Assembly (NCBI GenBank): GCA_016210055.1
Contig: JACQUZ010000055.1
Coordinates: 1-64,000, forward strand
Direction of reading: 5' to 3'
DNA from: Deltaproteobacteria bacterium
GTDB lineage: Bacteria; Myxococcota_A; Polyangia; Haliangiales; SHYZ01
DNA length: 64,000 nucleotides
Position numbers and translations under genes: made by a program. The stretch's first letter is position 1; the number at the start of each line of letters is the position of its first letter. This document shows, piece by piece, positions 26,421-34,953 of the stretch. The notes under the pieces are model-generated. The model had not been told where the DNA came from. It was given only the letters and a program-made list of their open reading frames with translations, and ran no database searches.

Positions 26421-27614
26421 TCAGGTACATGGAAGCGTGAGCGTGAATATGGAACCAGAACCCGGCTGGTTCTCATACGAAATGCTCCCACCCAGCGCCT
26501 CGGCGCTCCGGCGGGCAATCCACAGTCCGATACCGAAACTTCGCCCCTTGCCGGTTCGTCCCCGCCACGGAAAGGGCACAAGCAGGCACGCTTGGTCTTC
26601 CTCGGAAATTCCTGGGCCTTGGTCTCGCACGAGAAGACGTGCCTGCCGATCGGTCCGCTCCACGACGAGCTCGATCGGGGCACCTCTCCCGTTCTGAACG
26701 GCGTTGGCGATGAGCTGCAAGGCGATCTGTTCGAGCTGGCGGCGATCCCAGTTGCCCGTGGCTTCCTCAGCGCGCAAGGAAAGGGTGCAGCCTGCGAGGA
26801 CTATCTGGCCGCGCAGGCGCTCAGCCATCTGCAGCGTGACGTCGGCCAGGTCGATTTCCTCCCGCAGGATTTTCAGGTGCATCGTCGTGGCCCGGGCTGC
26901 CCGCGAGAGCTCGTCGAGCATTTCGATGATCCGCGAGACCTGGGACATGCCCCGCTCTACCTGGGTGATCACTTGCACCGCGGGGAGCGGAAGTCCCTTG
27001 ATGGCTTGGGCATGGAGGCTCTGGAGCTCGAGCTGGAGAGCCGTGAGCGGCGTCTTCAGGTCGTGCGATGCCACGGCCAAGAGCTCGTCGTGGGTCCGCA
27101 CCGCGTCCAACGCTTCCTCGTGCAACTTGGCCCACTCGGCCTCCACCCGGTTCCGTTCCACCGCGGCAAAAAGCACCAGCACGACCTCTTGCATGAACTG
27201 GACATCGTCGGCGGAGGCCCCCCCATCCGCCTGGACTGCGAGCACGCCAAAGGGACGCTTTCCAGGACACCCGATTGCCGCGCACAGGCCGGTCTCGGTG
27301 ACAATGGGCTCAGTGGATTCAAGGGCGAGCCCCGCGGTGGACTTGGACTTGGTGCTGATCGTTTCTCCCACAAGGTAACCGGAGGTGCCGAAGGCCGCTC
27401 GCACCCGGAGGGCTGGCTCCTCGCGCAGGAGCTCCAGGACATGCACGTTCTTGGCCCGGATTCCCTGTGCGACCAGCCGCACGGTGTCCTCGAAGAGCAC
27501 GTGATCATCCCGTGTCTCCAAGGCACGCTGCGCTAGGTAGGACACAATGGCCTGCTTGTCGCTCGCTGGTTTTCGCTGTGCCAGAGCCTGCGTCTCCTCG
27601 GGCGGAAAGTTCAT
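26421..27614 (-). CDS. Cytosolic GAF-domain sensor histidine kinase
   Basis: 397 residues without transmembrane segments. A GAF-like domain (about 20-155, with Cys111 and Cys116) is followed by HisKA with His184 in VASHDLKTPL. The HATPase has an N-box (LQLIANAVQNG), RDQGPGIS and FGIGLWIARRSAEALGG. It should autophosphorylate in response to a cytosolic ligand or redox state. No response regulator is adjacent, so the partner is unknown. It diverges from the S41 protease gene across 148 bp. Confidence 0.9.
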   Translation of the reverse strand: MNFPPEETQALAQRKPASDKQAIVSYLAQRALETRDDHVLFEDTVRLVAQGIRAKNVHVLELLREEPALRVRAAFGTSGYLVGETISTKSKSTAGLALESTEPIVTETGLCAAIGCPGKRPFGVLAVQADGGASADDVQFMQEVVLVLFAAVERNRVEAEWAKLHEEALDAVRTHDELLAVASHDLKTPLTALQLELQSLHAQAIKGLPLPAVQVITQVERGMSQVSRIIEMLDELSRAARATTMHLKILREEIDLADVTLQMAERLRGQIVLAGCTLSLRAEEATGNWDRRQLEQIALQLIANAVQNGRGAPIELVVERTDRQARLLVRDQGPGISEEDQACLLVPFPWRGRTGKGRSFGIGLWIARRSAEALGGSISYENQPGSGSIFTLTLPCT

Positions 27615-27689
27615 GGTCCGAAGATGCTAAGCACGACCGGGAGCGGTTCCAGCCCCGGTTGCTCCTCGTCCCTACCCGTGCAGCATCTC

Positions 27690-27719
27690 CTGGCCGCATC
27701 CCAGGACGCCGCCTATAAT
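27690..27719 (+). promoter_or_regulatory. Housekeeping-type promoter upstream of S41 protease
   Basis: A perfect -10 hexamer TATAAT lies at 27714-27719. The best -35 is the poor CTGGCC (27690-27695) with an 18-bp spacer. Transcription would begin near 27726, giving a leader of about 37 nt before the ATG at 27763. Confidence 0.5.
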
Positions 27720-27762
27720 TTATGAAGTGGTAGCCCCTTCCTCCCCAAGCGTGGAGCATTCG

Positions 27763-30700
27763 ATGAAGCGATCTTACTTGGCCAAGGTGACCATCCTGGT
27801 CACCTCGGTCGCTGCGGCCCTTTTCTTGACCCTTTATCGACCTTCGCCAGAAGGACTCATTCCGTTTGGCGTCGGGCAGGCGGAGGTACGGGCCGCCCCG
27901 GGCTCGCCGAGTGGGAAGGGGGGCTCGAGCTACAGCCTCGGCACGCTGAAGATCATCAACGTCACCCTCCAGAAAATTCACGACAACTACGTCGATCCGA
28001 CCCGGATCGACTCCAAGTCGATGCTCCTCGCATCGCTCGAGAGCGTCCAGCGGAACGTCGCCGAGGTGCTCATCGAGCCATCGCCCGCGAAGAGTGAAGT
28101 GACGGTCCAAGTGAACGACAAGCGCCAGTCGTTCCAGATTGCCGATGTGGATTCCCCCTGGAGGCTTCATTCGAAGCTGAGAGAGATTTTCCGGTTCATT
28201 CAAGTGAACATGAACCCGTCCTCGGACCCGGCGCAAATTGAGTACGCAGCGGCCAATGGACTCCTCTCCACCCTTGATCCGCACAGCGTCCTGCTCGATC
28301 CCGAGCAGGCGCGCGAGATGGACATCAACACCACGGGCAAGTTCGGCGGCATCGGCATCGAGATAGGCATTCGCAAGCGAAAGCTGACCGTGTTGCGCCT
28401 GATCTCGAATGACACCCCAGCGGCTAGGGCTGGCCTCATGGGCGGCGACCACATCGCCAAGATCAACAACGAACCGACGGCGAACCTGACCCTCACCGAG
28501 GCCATGAATCGGCTTCGCGGCGACCCGCTGACCAAGGTGGTGGTCACCGTGGAGCGCAGGGGGGTAGCAGGCACCAAGGAATACCCGATCACCCGCGACG
28601 AGATCCGGGTCTCCTCGGTCGAGGGTCGCATGCTCAAGGGGAGCGCGGGCTACCTGCGCATCAAGAGCTTCTCGTCGAGCACCGAGCGGGATCTCAGGCG
28701 AACCATGGAGGAGCTGCGGAAACAGGGTGCCAAGGCGTGGGTCCTCGACCTGCGAGAAAACCCGGGTGGGCTCCTTGACCAAGCGATCAAGGTGGCGGAC
28801 CTGTTCATCGATTCTGGGACCATCGTGACGACCGTGGGCTATGCAGGGAAGCAGCGGGAAGAGAAGCGCGCCCGCCTGGCGGGCACGGACACGCAGTCGC
28901 CGCTCGTCGTCCTCGTCAACGGCGGCTCTGCGTCAGCGTCGGAAATCGTCGCAGGGGCCCTAAAGAACATGAATCGCGCCATCATCGTCGGGCAAACGAC
29001 CTTCGGCAAGGGCTCGGTCCAAGTCCTTTTTGACAACGACGACGGATCGAAGCTGAAGCTGACAATCGCCCAATATCTCACCCCCGGCGACGTGTCGATC
29101 CAGTCGATCGGGGTGGCGCCCGATATCGAGCTCGTCCCGGTCCGAATTCCCGACAAGCTCGCTGGTTGGAAGGACTTCGTGCGCCTCCGAGGAAAGACCC
29201 GACAGATGCGCGAGGCCGATCTCGACGCCCACTTGACGTCCAAGAACGTCCGGACCGGCGACAAGCCCGCGGAGTCGCTCAAGTATTTCTATGTTCCACC
29301 GCCCGGGAGCCCACTCCTCGCTGACGACGACGAAGAGGAAGGTCCCGAGGACGAGGAGGCCCCGCTCCCCACGGACCGCTTCGTTGAGGACTTCCAGATC
29401 CAGTTCGCCAGAGACTACGCGCTTCAAGGGTCAACCAAGCGATCTGACATGCTGCCCCGCTCCAAGGGGTTCGTGCAGAAGCGGCGCGCGGAAGAAGAAG
29501 AGAAGATCTCCGCGGCGCTCGCCAAGCTGGGGATCGACTGGACGGTCGGGCCCAAGACGAGTGGTACCAAGCTCGTCGCGTCGTTCACGACCGACCGGGA
29601 TGGGAACAAGGTCCTCGCAGGGGAAGCGATCGCCGTGACCGGCGTGGTGACGAACCACGGCACCGCCCCGGCGTACCGCGTTCACGGCTACATGAAGAGC
29701 GACGACTACTCCTTCGAAGACACGGAGCTCGTGTTTGGCAGGATCGACCCAGGTGCCAGCCGGTCGTTCACCGCCTACATCAAGGTCCCGATGAGCGCGG
29801 CCACCAGGGTGGACGAGATCGACATGGTGTTCAGCGAAGCAGGCGGTGCCAAGGTAGGCGCGCAGCCGCTCAAGGTCGTGGTCGACGGGCAAAAACGCCC
29901 GCTCTTCGCTTACACGTACCAGCTGATTGACGAGAAGGCGGGAAACGGTGATGGGCTCTTGCAAGCGGGCGAGTCCCACCGGCTCCACGTCACGGTCAAG
30001 AACCTCGGTGCCGGGAAGAGCCACCGGACCACGGCCATGCTGCGCAACGCATCCGGCGACGGCGTCGCCGTAAACATGGGCCGGTTCGAATTCGACCAGA
30101 TCCCGGCGGGCGAGACCAAGACCATCGACTTCACCTTCGACATGAAGAAGGAATTCGCGCAGAAAGAGCTGGTGCTCGAGCTCATGGTGTTCGACAGCAC
30201 GCTGCACGAGAGTCTCACGGAGAAGCTCAAGTTCCCCGTGCGCTCGGCCTCGGCAGGGCCACAGGCCATAACCGGCTTCGCCAAGGTGACGCGGAAGGAA
30301 GGCGTCGTCATTCGCGAGGGCGCCGCCGATGACTCGGCGATGATCGGCAATGCTCGTCGGGGTGGCGTGTTCAAGGTCACGGGACGCGACGGAACCTGGA
30401 CGCGGATCGAGTTGGAGTCGGGACGTCCTGGGTTCATCCCGACGAGCGCGCTGGCTCAAGTGGGAAGCGGGCCATCAGCCGGGGCCTTTACGCCGTCCTG
30501 GCAAGTGACTCCGCCGACGATTGCCGTGAACATCCCGTCCCTGGAAACCAGTGGCGACAAGTGGAGCCTCTCGGGGGTCGCGCAGGACGACAACCACGTG
30601 GAGGATGTGTTCGTCCTGGTGTCGAACCGTGAGGCCAAGGTGGACGGCAAGAAGGTGTACTACCGGTCGAACAGGGGCGGAAGGAGCAAGCAGCGGCTGG

Positions 30701-30861
30701 ATTTCGCCTCGGAAATCCCCGTATGGCCGGGAAACAACATGATCACGGTGGTCGCCCGCGAGAACAACGACGTCAAGACCATGCAGACCCTGTTCGTCTA
30801 CCGCAAGGGCGGCCAAGAGGGGCCTGAAAGCGCTGCAGCTCCTGCGCCCGCCGTCAAATGA
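27763..30861 (+). CDS. S41 carboxy-terminal processing protease with long beta-domain tail
   Basis: 1032 residues from the ATG at 27763 (GGAG 6 nt upstream; a GTG at 27727 is also in frame). An N-terminal signal/anchor helix is followed by a lead domain with DPHS, a PDZ domain (GGIGIEIGIRKRKLTVL, PAARAGL) and the S41 protease core with NGGSASASE (nucleophilic Ser) and TFGKGSVQ (catalytic Lys). That is the usual CtpA length. A further 500 or so residues follow: two CARDB-like beta domains, an SH3-like domain (VIREGAADDS to PGFIPTSAL) and a final beta domain. The tail probably binds wall or substrate. The gene overlaps gloB by 4 nt (ATGA). Confidence 0.9.
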   Translation: MKRSYLAKVTILVTSVAAALFLTLYRPSPEGLIPFGVGQAEVRAAPGSPSGKGGSSYSLGTLKIINVTLQKIHDNYVDPTRIDSKSMLLASLESVQRNVAEVLIEPSPAKSEVTVQVNDKRQSFQIADVDSPWRLHSKLREIFRFIQVNMNPSSDPAQIEYAAANGLLSTLDPHSVLLDPEQAREMDINTTGKFGGIGIEIGIRKRKLTVLRLISNDTPAARAGLMGGDHIAKINNEPTANLTLTEAMNRLRGDPLTKVVVTVERRGVAGTKEYPITRDEIRVSSVEGRMLKGSAGYLRIKSFSSSTERDLRRTMEELRKQGAKAWVLDLRENPGGLLDQAIKVADLFIDSGTIVTTVGYAGKQREEKRARLAGTDTQSPLVVLVNGGSASASEIVAGALKNMNRAIIVGQTTFGKGSVQVLFDNDDGSKLKLTIAQYLTPGDVSIQSIGVAPDIELVPVRIPDKLAGWKDFVRLRGKTRQMREADLDAHLTSKNVRTGDKPAESLKYFYVPPPGSPLLADDDEEEGPEDEEAPLPTDRFVEDFQIQFARDYALQGSTKRSDMLPRSKGFVQKRRAEEEEKISAALAKLGIDWTVGPKTSGTKLVASFTTDRDGNKVLAGEAIAVTGVVTNHGTAPAYRVHGYMKSDDYSFEDTELVFGRIDPGASRSFTAYIKVPMSAATRVDEIDMVFSEAGGAKVGAQPLKVVVDGQKRPLFAYTYQLIDEKAGNGDGLLQAGESHRLHVTVKNLGAGKSHRTTAMLRNASGDGVAVNMGRFEFDQIPAGETKTIDFTFDMKKEFAQKELVLELMVFDSTLHESLTEKLKFPVRSASAGPQAITGFAKVTRKEGVVIREGAADDSAMIGNARRGGVFKVTGRDGTWTRIELESGRPGFIPTSALAQVGSGPSAGAFTPSWQVTPPTIAVNIPSLETSGDKWSLSGVAQDDNHVEDVFVLVSNREAKVDGKKVYYRSNRGGRSKQRLDFASEIPVWPGNNMITVVARENNDVKTMQTLFVYRKGGQEGPESAAAPAPAVK

Positions 30862-31649
30862 CGAGTCATCAACCACCACTCATCGCCTGCGTCCCGGTTC
30901 TCAAGGACAACTACGCGTGGCTAATCATCGAACCGAGCGATGGCAGCGCCGTCGTCGTGGATCCATCGGAGTCAGCGCCGGTCATCCATGCCGCCGATGC
31001 GCTGGACGTCCACCTTAGCGCCATCTGGAATACCCATCACCATCACGACCACGTGGGCGGGAACGCGGGCCTTTGCGAGCGTTACGGGCCGATTCCCGTG
31101 CACGGCTCAGCGATCGACGGTGAGCTCGGACGGATCCCCAAGCAGTCGGTCTTCCACCGCGACGGTGACGTAGTCCGGCTATCGGGTCAAGAGGTGCTCG
31201 TGCTGCACGTTCCAGGGCACACCTTGGGGCATCTTGCCTACTACGTGGCTGGAATGCTGTTCATCGGGGACACGCTCTTTGGCGCCGGGTGCGGGCGCCT
31301 GTTCGAGGGGACTCCCGAAGAAATGTTTTCGTCCCTCTCGAGGCTCCGCGAGATCCCCGACGACACGCTCATCTACTGTGCCCACGAGTACACCCTCGCC
31401 AACTTGAAGTTCGCGTGCACGATCCTGCCCGACAATGAGGCACTAAAGGCACGCCTCAGCGCCACCACTTCTTTGATGCAGCCGCAAGGCGGTGCTCCAC
31501 TCGCCCGCACGGTTCCACTGACCCTTCGAGAAGAGAAGCAGACGAACCTGTTCCTTCGCTGGGACGCGCCCGACGTCATGCGCGCGACGGGGGAGACCGA
31601 TCCCGTCCGCGTTTTTGCGGCGTTACGTCGCCGCAAGGACAGGTTCTGA
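30858..31649 (+). CDS. gloB: Hydroxyacylglutathione hydrolase (glyoxalase II)
   Basis: 263 residues of the metallo-beta-lactamase fold with THHHHDH near residue 57, VPGHTLGH, GDTLF and CAHEYT, plus the C-terminal helical domain ending ALRRRKDRF. It hydrolyses S-lactoylglutathione to lactate and glutathione in methylglyoxal detoxification. Translation is coupled to the protease gene by an ATGA overlap. Its 3' end overlaps the convergent ABC1 kinase gene by 27 bp. Confidence 0.94.
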   Translation: MTSHQPPLIACVPVLKDNYAWLIIEPSDGSAVVVDPSESAPVIHAADALDVHLSAIWNTHHHHDHVGGNAGLCERYGPIPVHGSAIDGELGRIPKQSVFHRDGDVVRLSGQEVLVLHVPGHTLGHLAYYVAGMLFIGDTLFGAGCGRLFEGTPEEMFSSLSRLREIPDDTLIYCAHEYTLANLKFACTILPDNEALKARLSATTSLMQPQGGAPLARTVPLTLREEKQTNLFLRWDAPDVMRATGETDPVRVFAALRRRKDRF

Positions 31650-33080
31650 GGAACCGCGGCGCCGCCACTCTGCGTCCGCCTGGCCTAGCTCCGTCGAGGG
31701 AGCGTCGTCGAACAGGTACTCGCGGTGGATCCGGTGCCAGTTCCCCGAGGCGCCGAGCTGGGCGAGGATCGAGAACACGCCCCAGTGGATCCGGTTCACG
31801 AACACGAAGTCGCGGGGCATGTTGAGCTTCTTCTGCATTCCGGAGAACCTCCCGCCCGGCGAAAAGATCTGGCGAAAGGACTGAGCGTTGTACGCGCGGG
31901 TGAATTGGAACTGACGATCTTCGTGAAACGGCTCGTAGAAGTAGCCGAAGTACTCGAAAAGGAGGTCAGTGCTGATCGGCGAGTCTTCCGGGAGGAACTT
32001 CAACCGGACCGCGCCACCCCTGAAGGCGTCCTTCTCCCCACGGAGGTGCGAGATGACAATCTGCTTCCAGGTCGAGAGCATCTCGCTCGGGAACCGCTTC
32101 ACGCACCCGAAGTCGAGGAACACGATCCTCCCCTGGTCATCAAAGAGGTAGTTGCCAGGGTGTGGATCGCCGTTGAACATTCCGTGGCGGTTAATCGTCC
32201 CAAAAACCCAGCGATAGAGGATCTCGCCGTAGCGCGACCTCGAGGACTCGTCGTCGGCAAGCACCTCGTCGAAGCGCCGCCCCCTCATGAGCTCGCTGGT
32301 GAGCACCCGCGCCGTGGAGTGGGTTTCGATGACCCGCGGGATGCGGATGAATGGATGACCTGCATGGAGCTCTCGGAAAGTGCGCTGGTTCTCCGCCTCG
32401 AGGAGGTAGTCGATCTCCTCGGTGAAGCGGCAACGAAGCTCGTCAATCAGCGGTTCCGGATCGAGCCCCGGGTAAAGCATCCCGATCATTCGGTAGAGCA
32501 CCGCAGCATTGCCGAGGTCGGACAAGATGGCGTCGGCGACACCGGGATATTGGATCTTGACCACGACGTCTTCACCCGAGGGCAGCTTGGCCCGGTGTAC
32601 CTGTCCGATGGAGGCCGCGGCAATCGGCTCGGGGTCAAAGCGGGCGAACGCGCGCTCGAGAGGCCGACCGAGCTCCCTCTCGGCGACGTCCCGAATGAGC
32701 GGGAAGTCCATGGGAGGAGCCTGCGCCTGGAGCGACGCCAGGGCGCTGCGGTACTCCTCGGGGACGCCGTCGCTGACAAAGGAGGCCATCTGCCCGAGCT
32801 TCATGAGCACCCCTTTCATCTGCCCCATCGTCCTCGCGACAGCCTCGGCGCTTGCCTTGCGCTGAGCCTCGTCGATGCGCCGACGTCCTTCCTTTCCTGA
32901 CAAGAGGCGCCGCACCCTTGCGCCCAGCCAGCTCGTGGAGACACGGGCAAGGAGCCGGCCGAGGCCAAGCATGCGAGACATGCGCCCGGTGGCAATGCGG
33001 CGCGCTCCGGACGGACGCAAGAGCCGCCAGGCAAGAAACCCCACGAGCAAGGCCGCTGAACACAGGAAAAATGCAGTCAT
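31623..33080 (-). CDS. ABC1/UbiB atypical kinase family protein
   Basis: 485 residues from the ATG at 33080. One N-terminal hydrophobic helix is followed by the family's KxGQ motif (LMKLGQMASFVSD), the alanine-rich nucleotide loop (AAASIGQVHRA), VVVKIQYPG, the catalytic NGDPHPGNYLF and the metal-binding FLDFG. ABC1 proteins are ATPases that support quinone biosynthesis and lipid handling. No ubiquinone or menaquinone genes are adjacent, so the exact role is open. It diverges from the hybrid kinase gene across 56 bp. Confidence 0.92.
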   Translation of the reverse strand: MTAFFLCSAALLVGFLAWRLLRPSGARRIATGRMSRMLGLGRLLARVSTSWLGARVRRLLSGKEGRRRIDEAQRKASAEAVARTMGQMKGVLMKLGQMASFVSDGVPEEYRSALASLQAQAPPMDFPLIRDVAERELGRPLERAFARFDPEPIAAASIGQVHRAKLPSGEDVVVKIQYPGVADAILSDLGNAAVLYRMIGMLYPGLDPEPLIDELRCRFTEEIDYLLEAENQRTFRELHAGHPFIRIPRVIETHSTARVLTSELMRGRRFDEVLADDESSRSRYGEILYRWVFGTINRHGMFNGDPHPGNYLFDDQGRIVFLDFGCVKRFPSEMLSTWKQIVISHLRGEKDAFRGGAVRLKFLPEDSPISTDLLFEYFGYFYEPFHEDRQFQFTRAYNAQSFRQIFSPGGRFSGMQKKLNMPRDFVFVNRIHWGVFSILAQLGASGNWHRIHREYLFDDAPSTELGQADAEWRRRGSSEPVLAAT

Positions 33081-33136
33081 TCGTCCCCCATTCCATAACA
33101 CACGCTGGCCCCACCCGCCGCGCGGGGTTACGCTCC

Positions 33137-34669
33137 ATGGACATGCAGGCTCGTGAAGATCCGCCGGCGCCGAGGCGAATCCTCCTCGTCGAAGACGACC
33201 CCGACATGAGGGAAACGCTCGCCGACAGCCTCCGCATGCTCGGCGGACACGAAGTCGTCGCCGTCCAAAACGGCGTCGAGGCCCTGACCTATCTTCGAAA
33301 TGCCGAAAAGCCGGAGCTCATCGTCCTCGATTTGATGATGCCGGTGATGGACGGGTGGGAGTTCCGCCTTGAGCAGCGTCGGGACCCCAAGCTGGCGGAA
33401 ACCCCAGTTCTCGCGATTTCCGCCGACTCGAGCTGCAAGGCAAGGGCGATCGACGCGGAGGCCTACCTGGCCAAGCCCATCGACGTGGATCAGCTCCTCG
33501 CGGTCATTGAAGAGACAATCTCGACGTTCGAGCGCCGGAACACCTTGGCCAAGTGCGCGCAGGCCGATCGCTTGGCTTCCCTGGGCACCCTTGCCGCGGG
33601 CGTGGCCCACGAGATCAACAATCCGCTCACGTACGTCCTCGCCAACCTGAAAATCCTCTCGCAGCGCCTGGGCGGGACCATGAACGACCATCAAGTCGCG
33701 GACATGCTCGACGAGGCGATCCAAGGTGCCGAGCGCATCGGATCGGTCGTGCGGGACATGAGGACGTTCTCCCGGTCTGACGACGAAAGTCGCGTGGCGC
33801 TCGACGTGAGGAACGTCATCGACACGACGCTCCAGGTGGTCATCCACGAGATCCAAAAGCGGGCGCGGCTCATCAAGTCGCATGGGAAGGTCCCCCTGGT
33901 GATGGCGAGCGAGGGACGCCTCGCGCAGGTGTTCTTGAACTTGATCGTCAACACGTTGCAGGCTTTTCCCGATGGGGACCCCGGCCGTTACGAGCTGCGG
34001 ATCGTGACCAAGACCTCGCCCGCAGGCGAGGCCGTCGTGGAGATAACGGACAACGGGGTGGGGATTCCAGCGTGCGACTTGCCCCGCATCTTCGAACCGT
34101 TTTTCACGAGCAAGCCTGTCGGCATCGGGATCGGGCTCGGGCTATCGATCTGCCACGGAATCGTGACATCGCTCGGCGGGCGCATCGCTGTCGCGAGTGA
34201 GGTGGGCCAGGGAACCACGTTCCAAGTGGTCCTCTTGCCTTGTGATCCCGCGGCTGCGGAGGAGCCGACGAAAGAACCATGCCGGGAGCCATGCATCTCG
34301 CGCGCACGCATCTTGATCGTTGACGACGAACCGGCCGTAGCCCGAGCCCTCAAGAACCTGCTTCAGGATGTCTACGACGTGTCCGCGGTCCATGGGGGCA
34401 GGGACGCCCTCGCGCTCCTCGCCCGCGACGCACGTTTCGACCTCATCCTTTGCGACCTCCACATGCCCGAGGTCTCGGGCATGGAGATCTTCGCCCACCT
34501 CAAGGAGGCAGCGGTGGATCTCGAGAAGCGCGTGGTCTTCATGACCGGCGGAGCCTTCACCGAGAAGGCGAGACGGTTTCTGCAGAAAGAGAAGCCGCGC
34601 TGCATCGAGAAGCCCTTCCATGGCGAGCACCTCCTCACCATGGTGTCCGAGTGGTTGGGCGAACATTAG
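33137..34669 (+). CDS. Hybrid histidine kinase, REC-HisKA-HATPase-REC
   Basis: 510 residues with no membrane segment. The N-terminal receiver has Asp65 (IVLDLMMP) and Lys in LAKPID; HisKA has His158 (GVAHEINNPL); the HATPase has LIVNTLQAF, DNGVGIP and GIGLGLSICHG; the C-terminal receiver has Asp440 (LCDLHMP). The receiver-kinase-receiver order suggests a phosphorelay in which an upstream kinase charges the first receiver to control the kinase core. The frame stays open upstream to 32852, but that part is antisense to the ABC1 gene, so the start was set at 33137. Confidence 0.9.
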   Translation: MDMQAREDPPAPRRILLVEDDPDMRETLADSLRMLGGHEVVAVQNGVEALTYLRNAEKPELIVLDLMMPVMDGWEFRLEQRRDPKLAETPVLAISADSSCKARAIDAEAYLAKPIDVDQLLAVIEETISTFERRNTLAKCAQADRLASLGTLAAGVAHEINNPLTYVLANLKILSQRLGGTMNDHQVADMLDEAIQGAERIGSVVRDMRTFSRSDDESRVALDVRNVIDTTLQVVIHEIQKRARLIKSHGKVPLVMASEGRLAQVFLNLIVNTLQAFPDGDPGRYELRIVTKTSPAGEAVVEITDNGVGIPACDLPRIFEPFFTSKPVGIGIGLGLSICHGIVTSLGGRIAVASEVGQGTTFQVVLLPCDPAAAEEPTKEPCREPCISRARILIVDDEPAVARALKNLLQDVYDVSAVHGGRDALALLARDARFDLILCDLHMPEVSGMEIFAHLKEAAVDLEKRVVFMTGGAFTEKARRFLQKEKPRCIEKPFHGEHLLTMVSEWLGEH

Positions 34670-34953
34670 CGCCAGACCCACAACTTAGGCCCCGGGGGCC
34701 CACTCACCGCCGTGTTGGGCCAAGTCCCCACCTTGGCGTACCCCAGCGCCCCTCTCCGTGGATGTACCGTCTTGGCCATGGTGTGGTAGAGGAACCCCGG
34801 CCCGCCGGAATTCCCCCGTTCATGCGGCCCCTTGGGTTGGGGCCGCCTTTCCGCTTCTCCTAGCCGCCCTTCAACTGAACAGGCGTATCCCCAGGACGGC
34901 ACCACCCTTGAATAGGGGTCCCAGGGGCACTTTTGCCCCCAGGGAGTGCAGAC
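34670..34953. other. Hairpin-rich intergenic leader
   Basis: Four GC-rich dyads lie in 284 nt: GGCCCC-G-GGGGCC (34688-34700), GCCAAG-N7-CTTGGC (34719-34737), GCGGCCCC-N7-GGGGCCGC (34824-34846) and GGGGCA-CTTT-TGCCCC (34924-34939). The third could end the upstream kinase transcript. The last ends just before GGGAG, the ribosome site of the lipoprotein at 34954, and could limit its translation. No protein-coding signature was seen. Confidence 0.5.

Noticed and set aside
26155-26430. Short frames in the AT-richer gap, possible small protein
   Set aside because: No Shine-Dalgarno, no signal or domain; one simply extends antisense into the kinase gene end.
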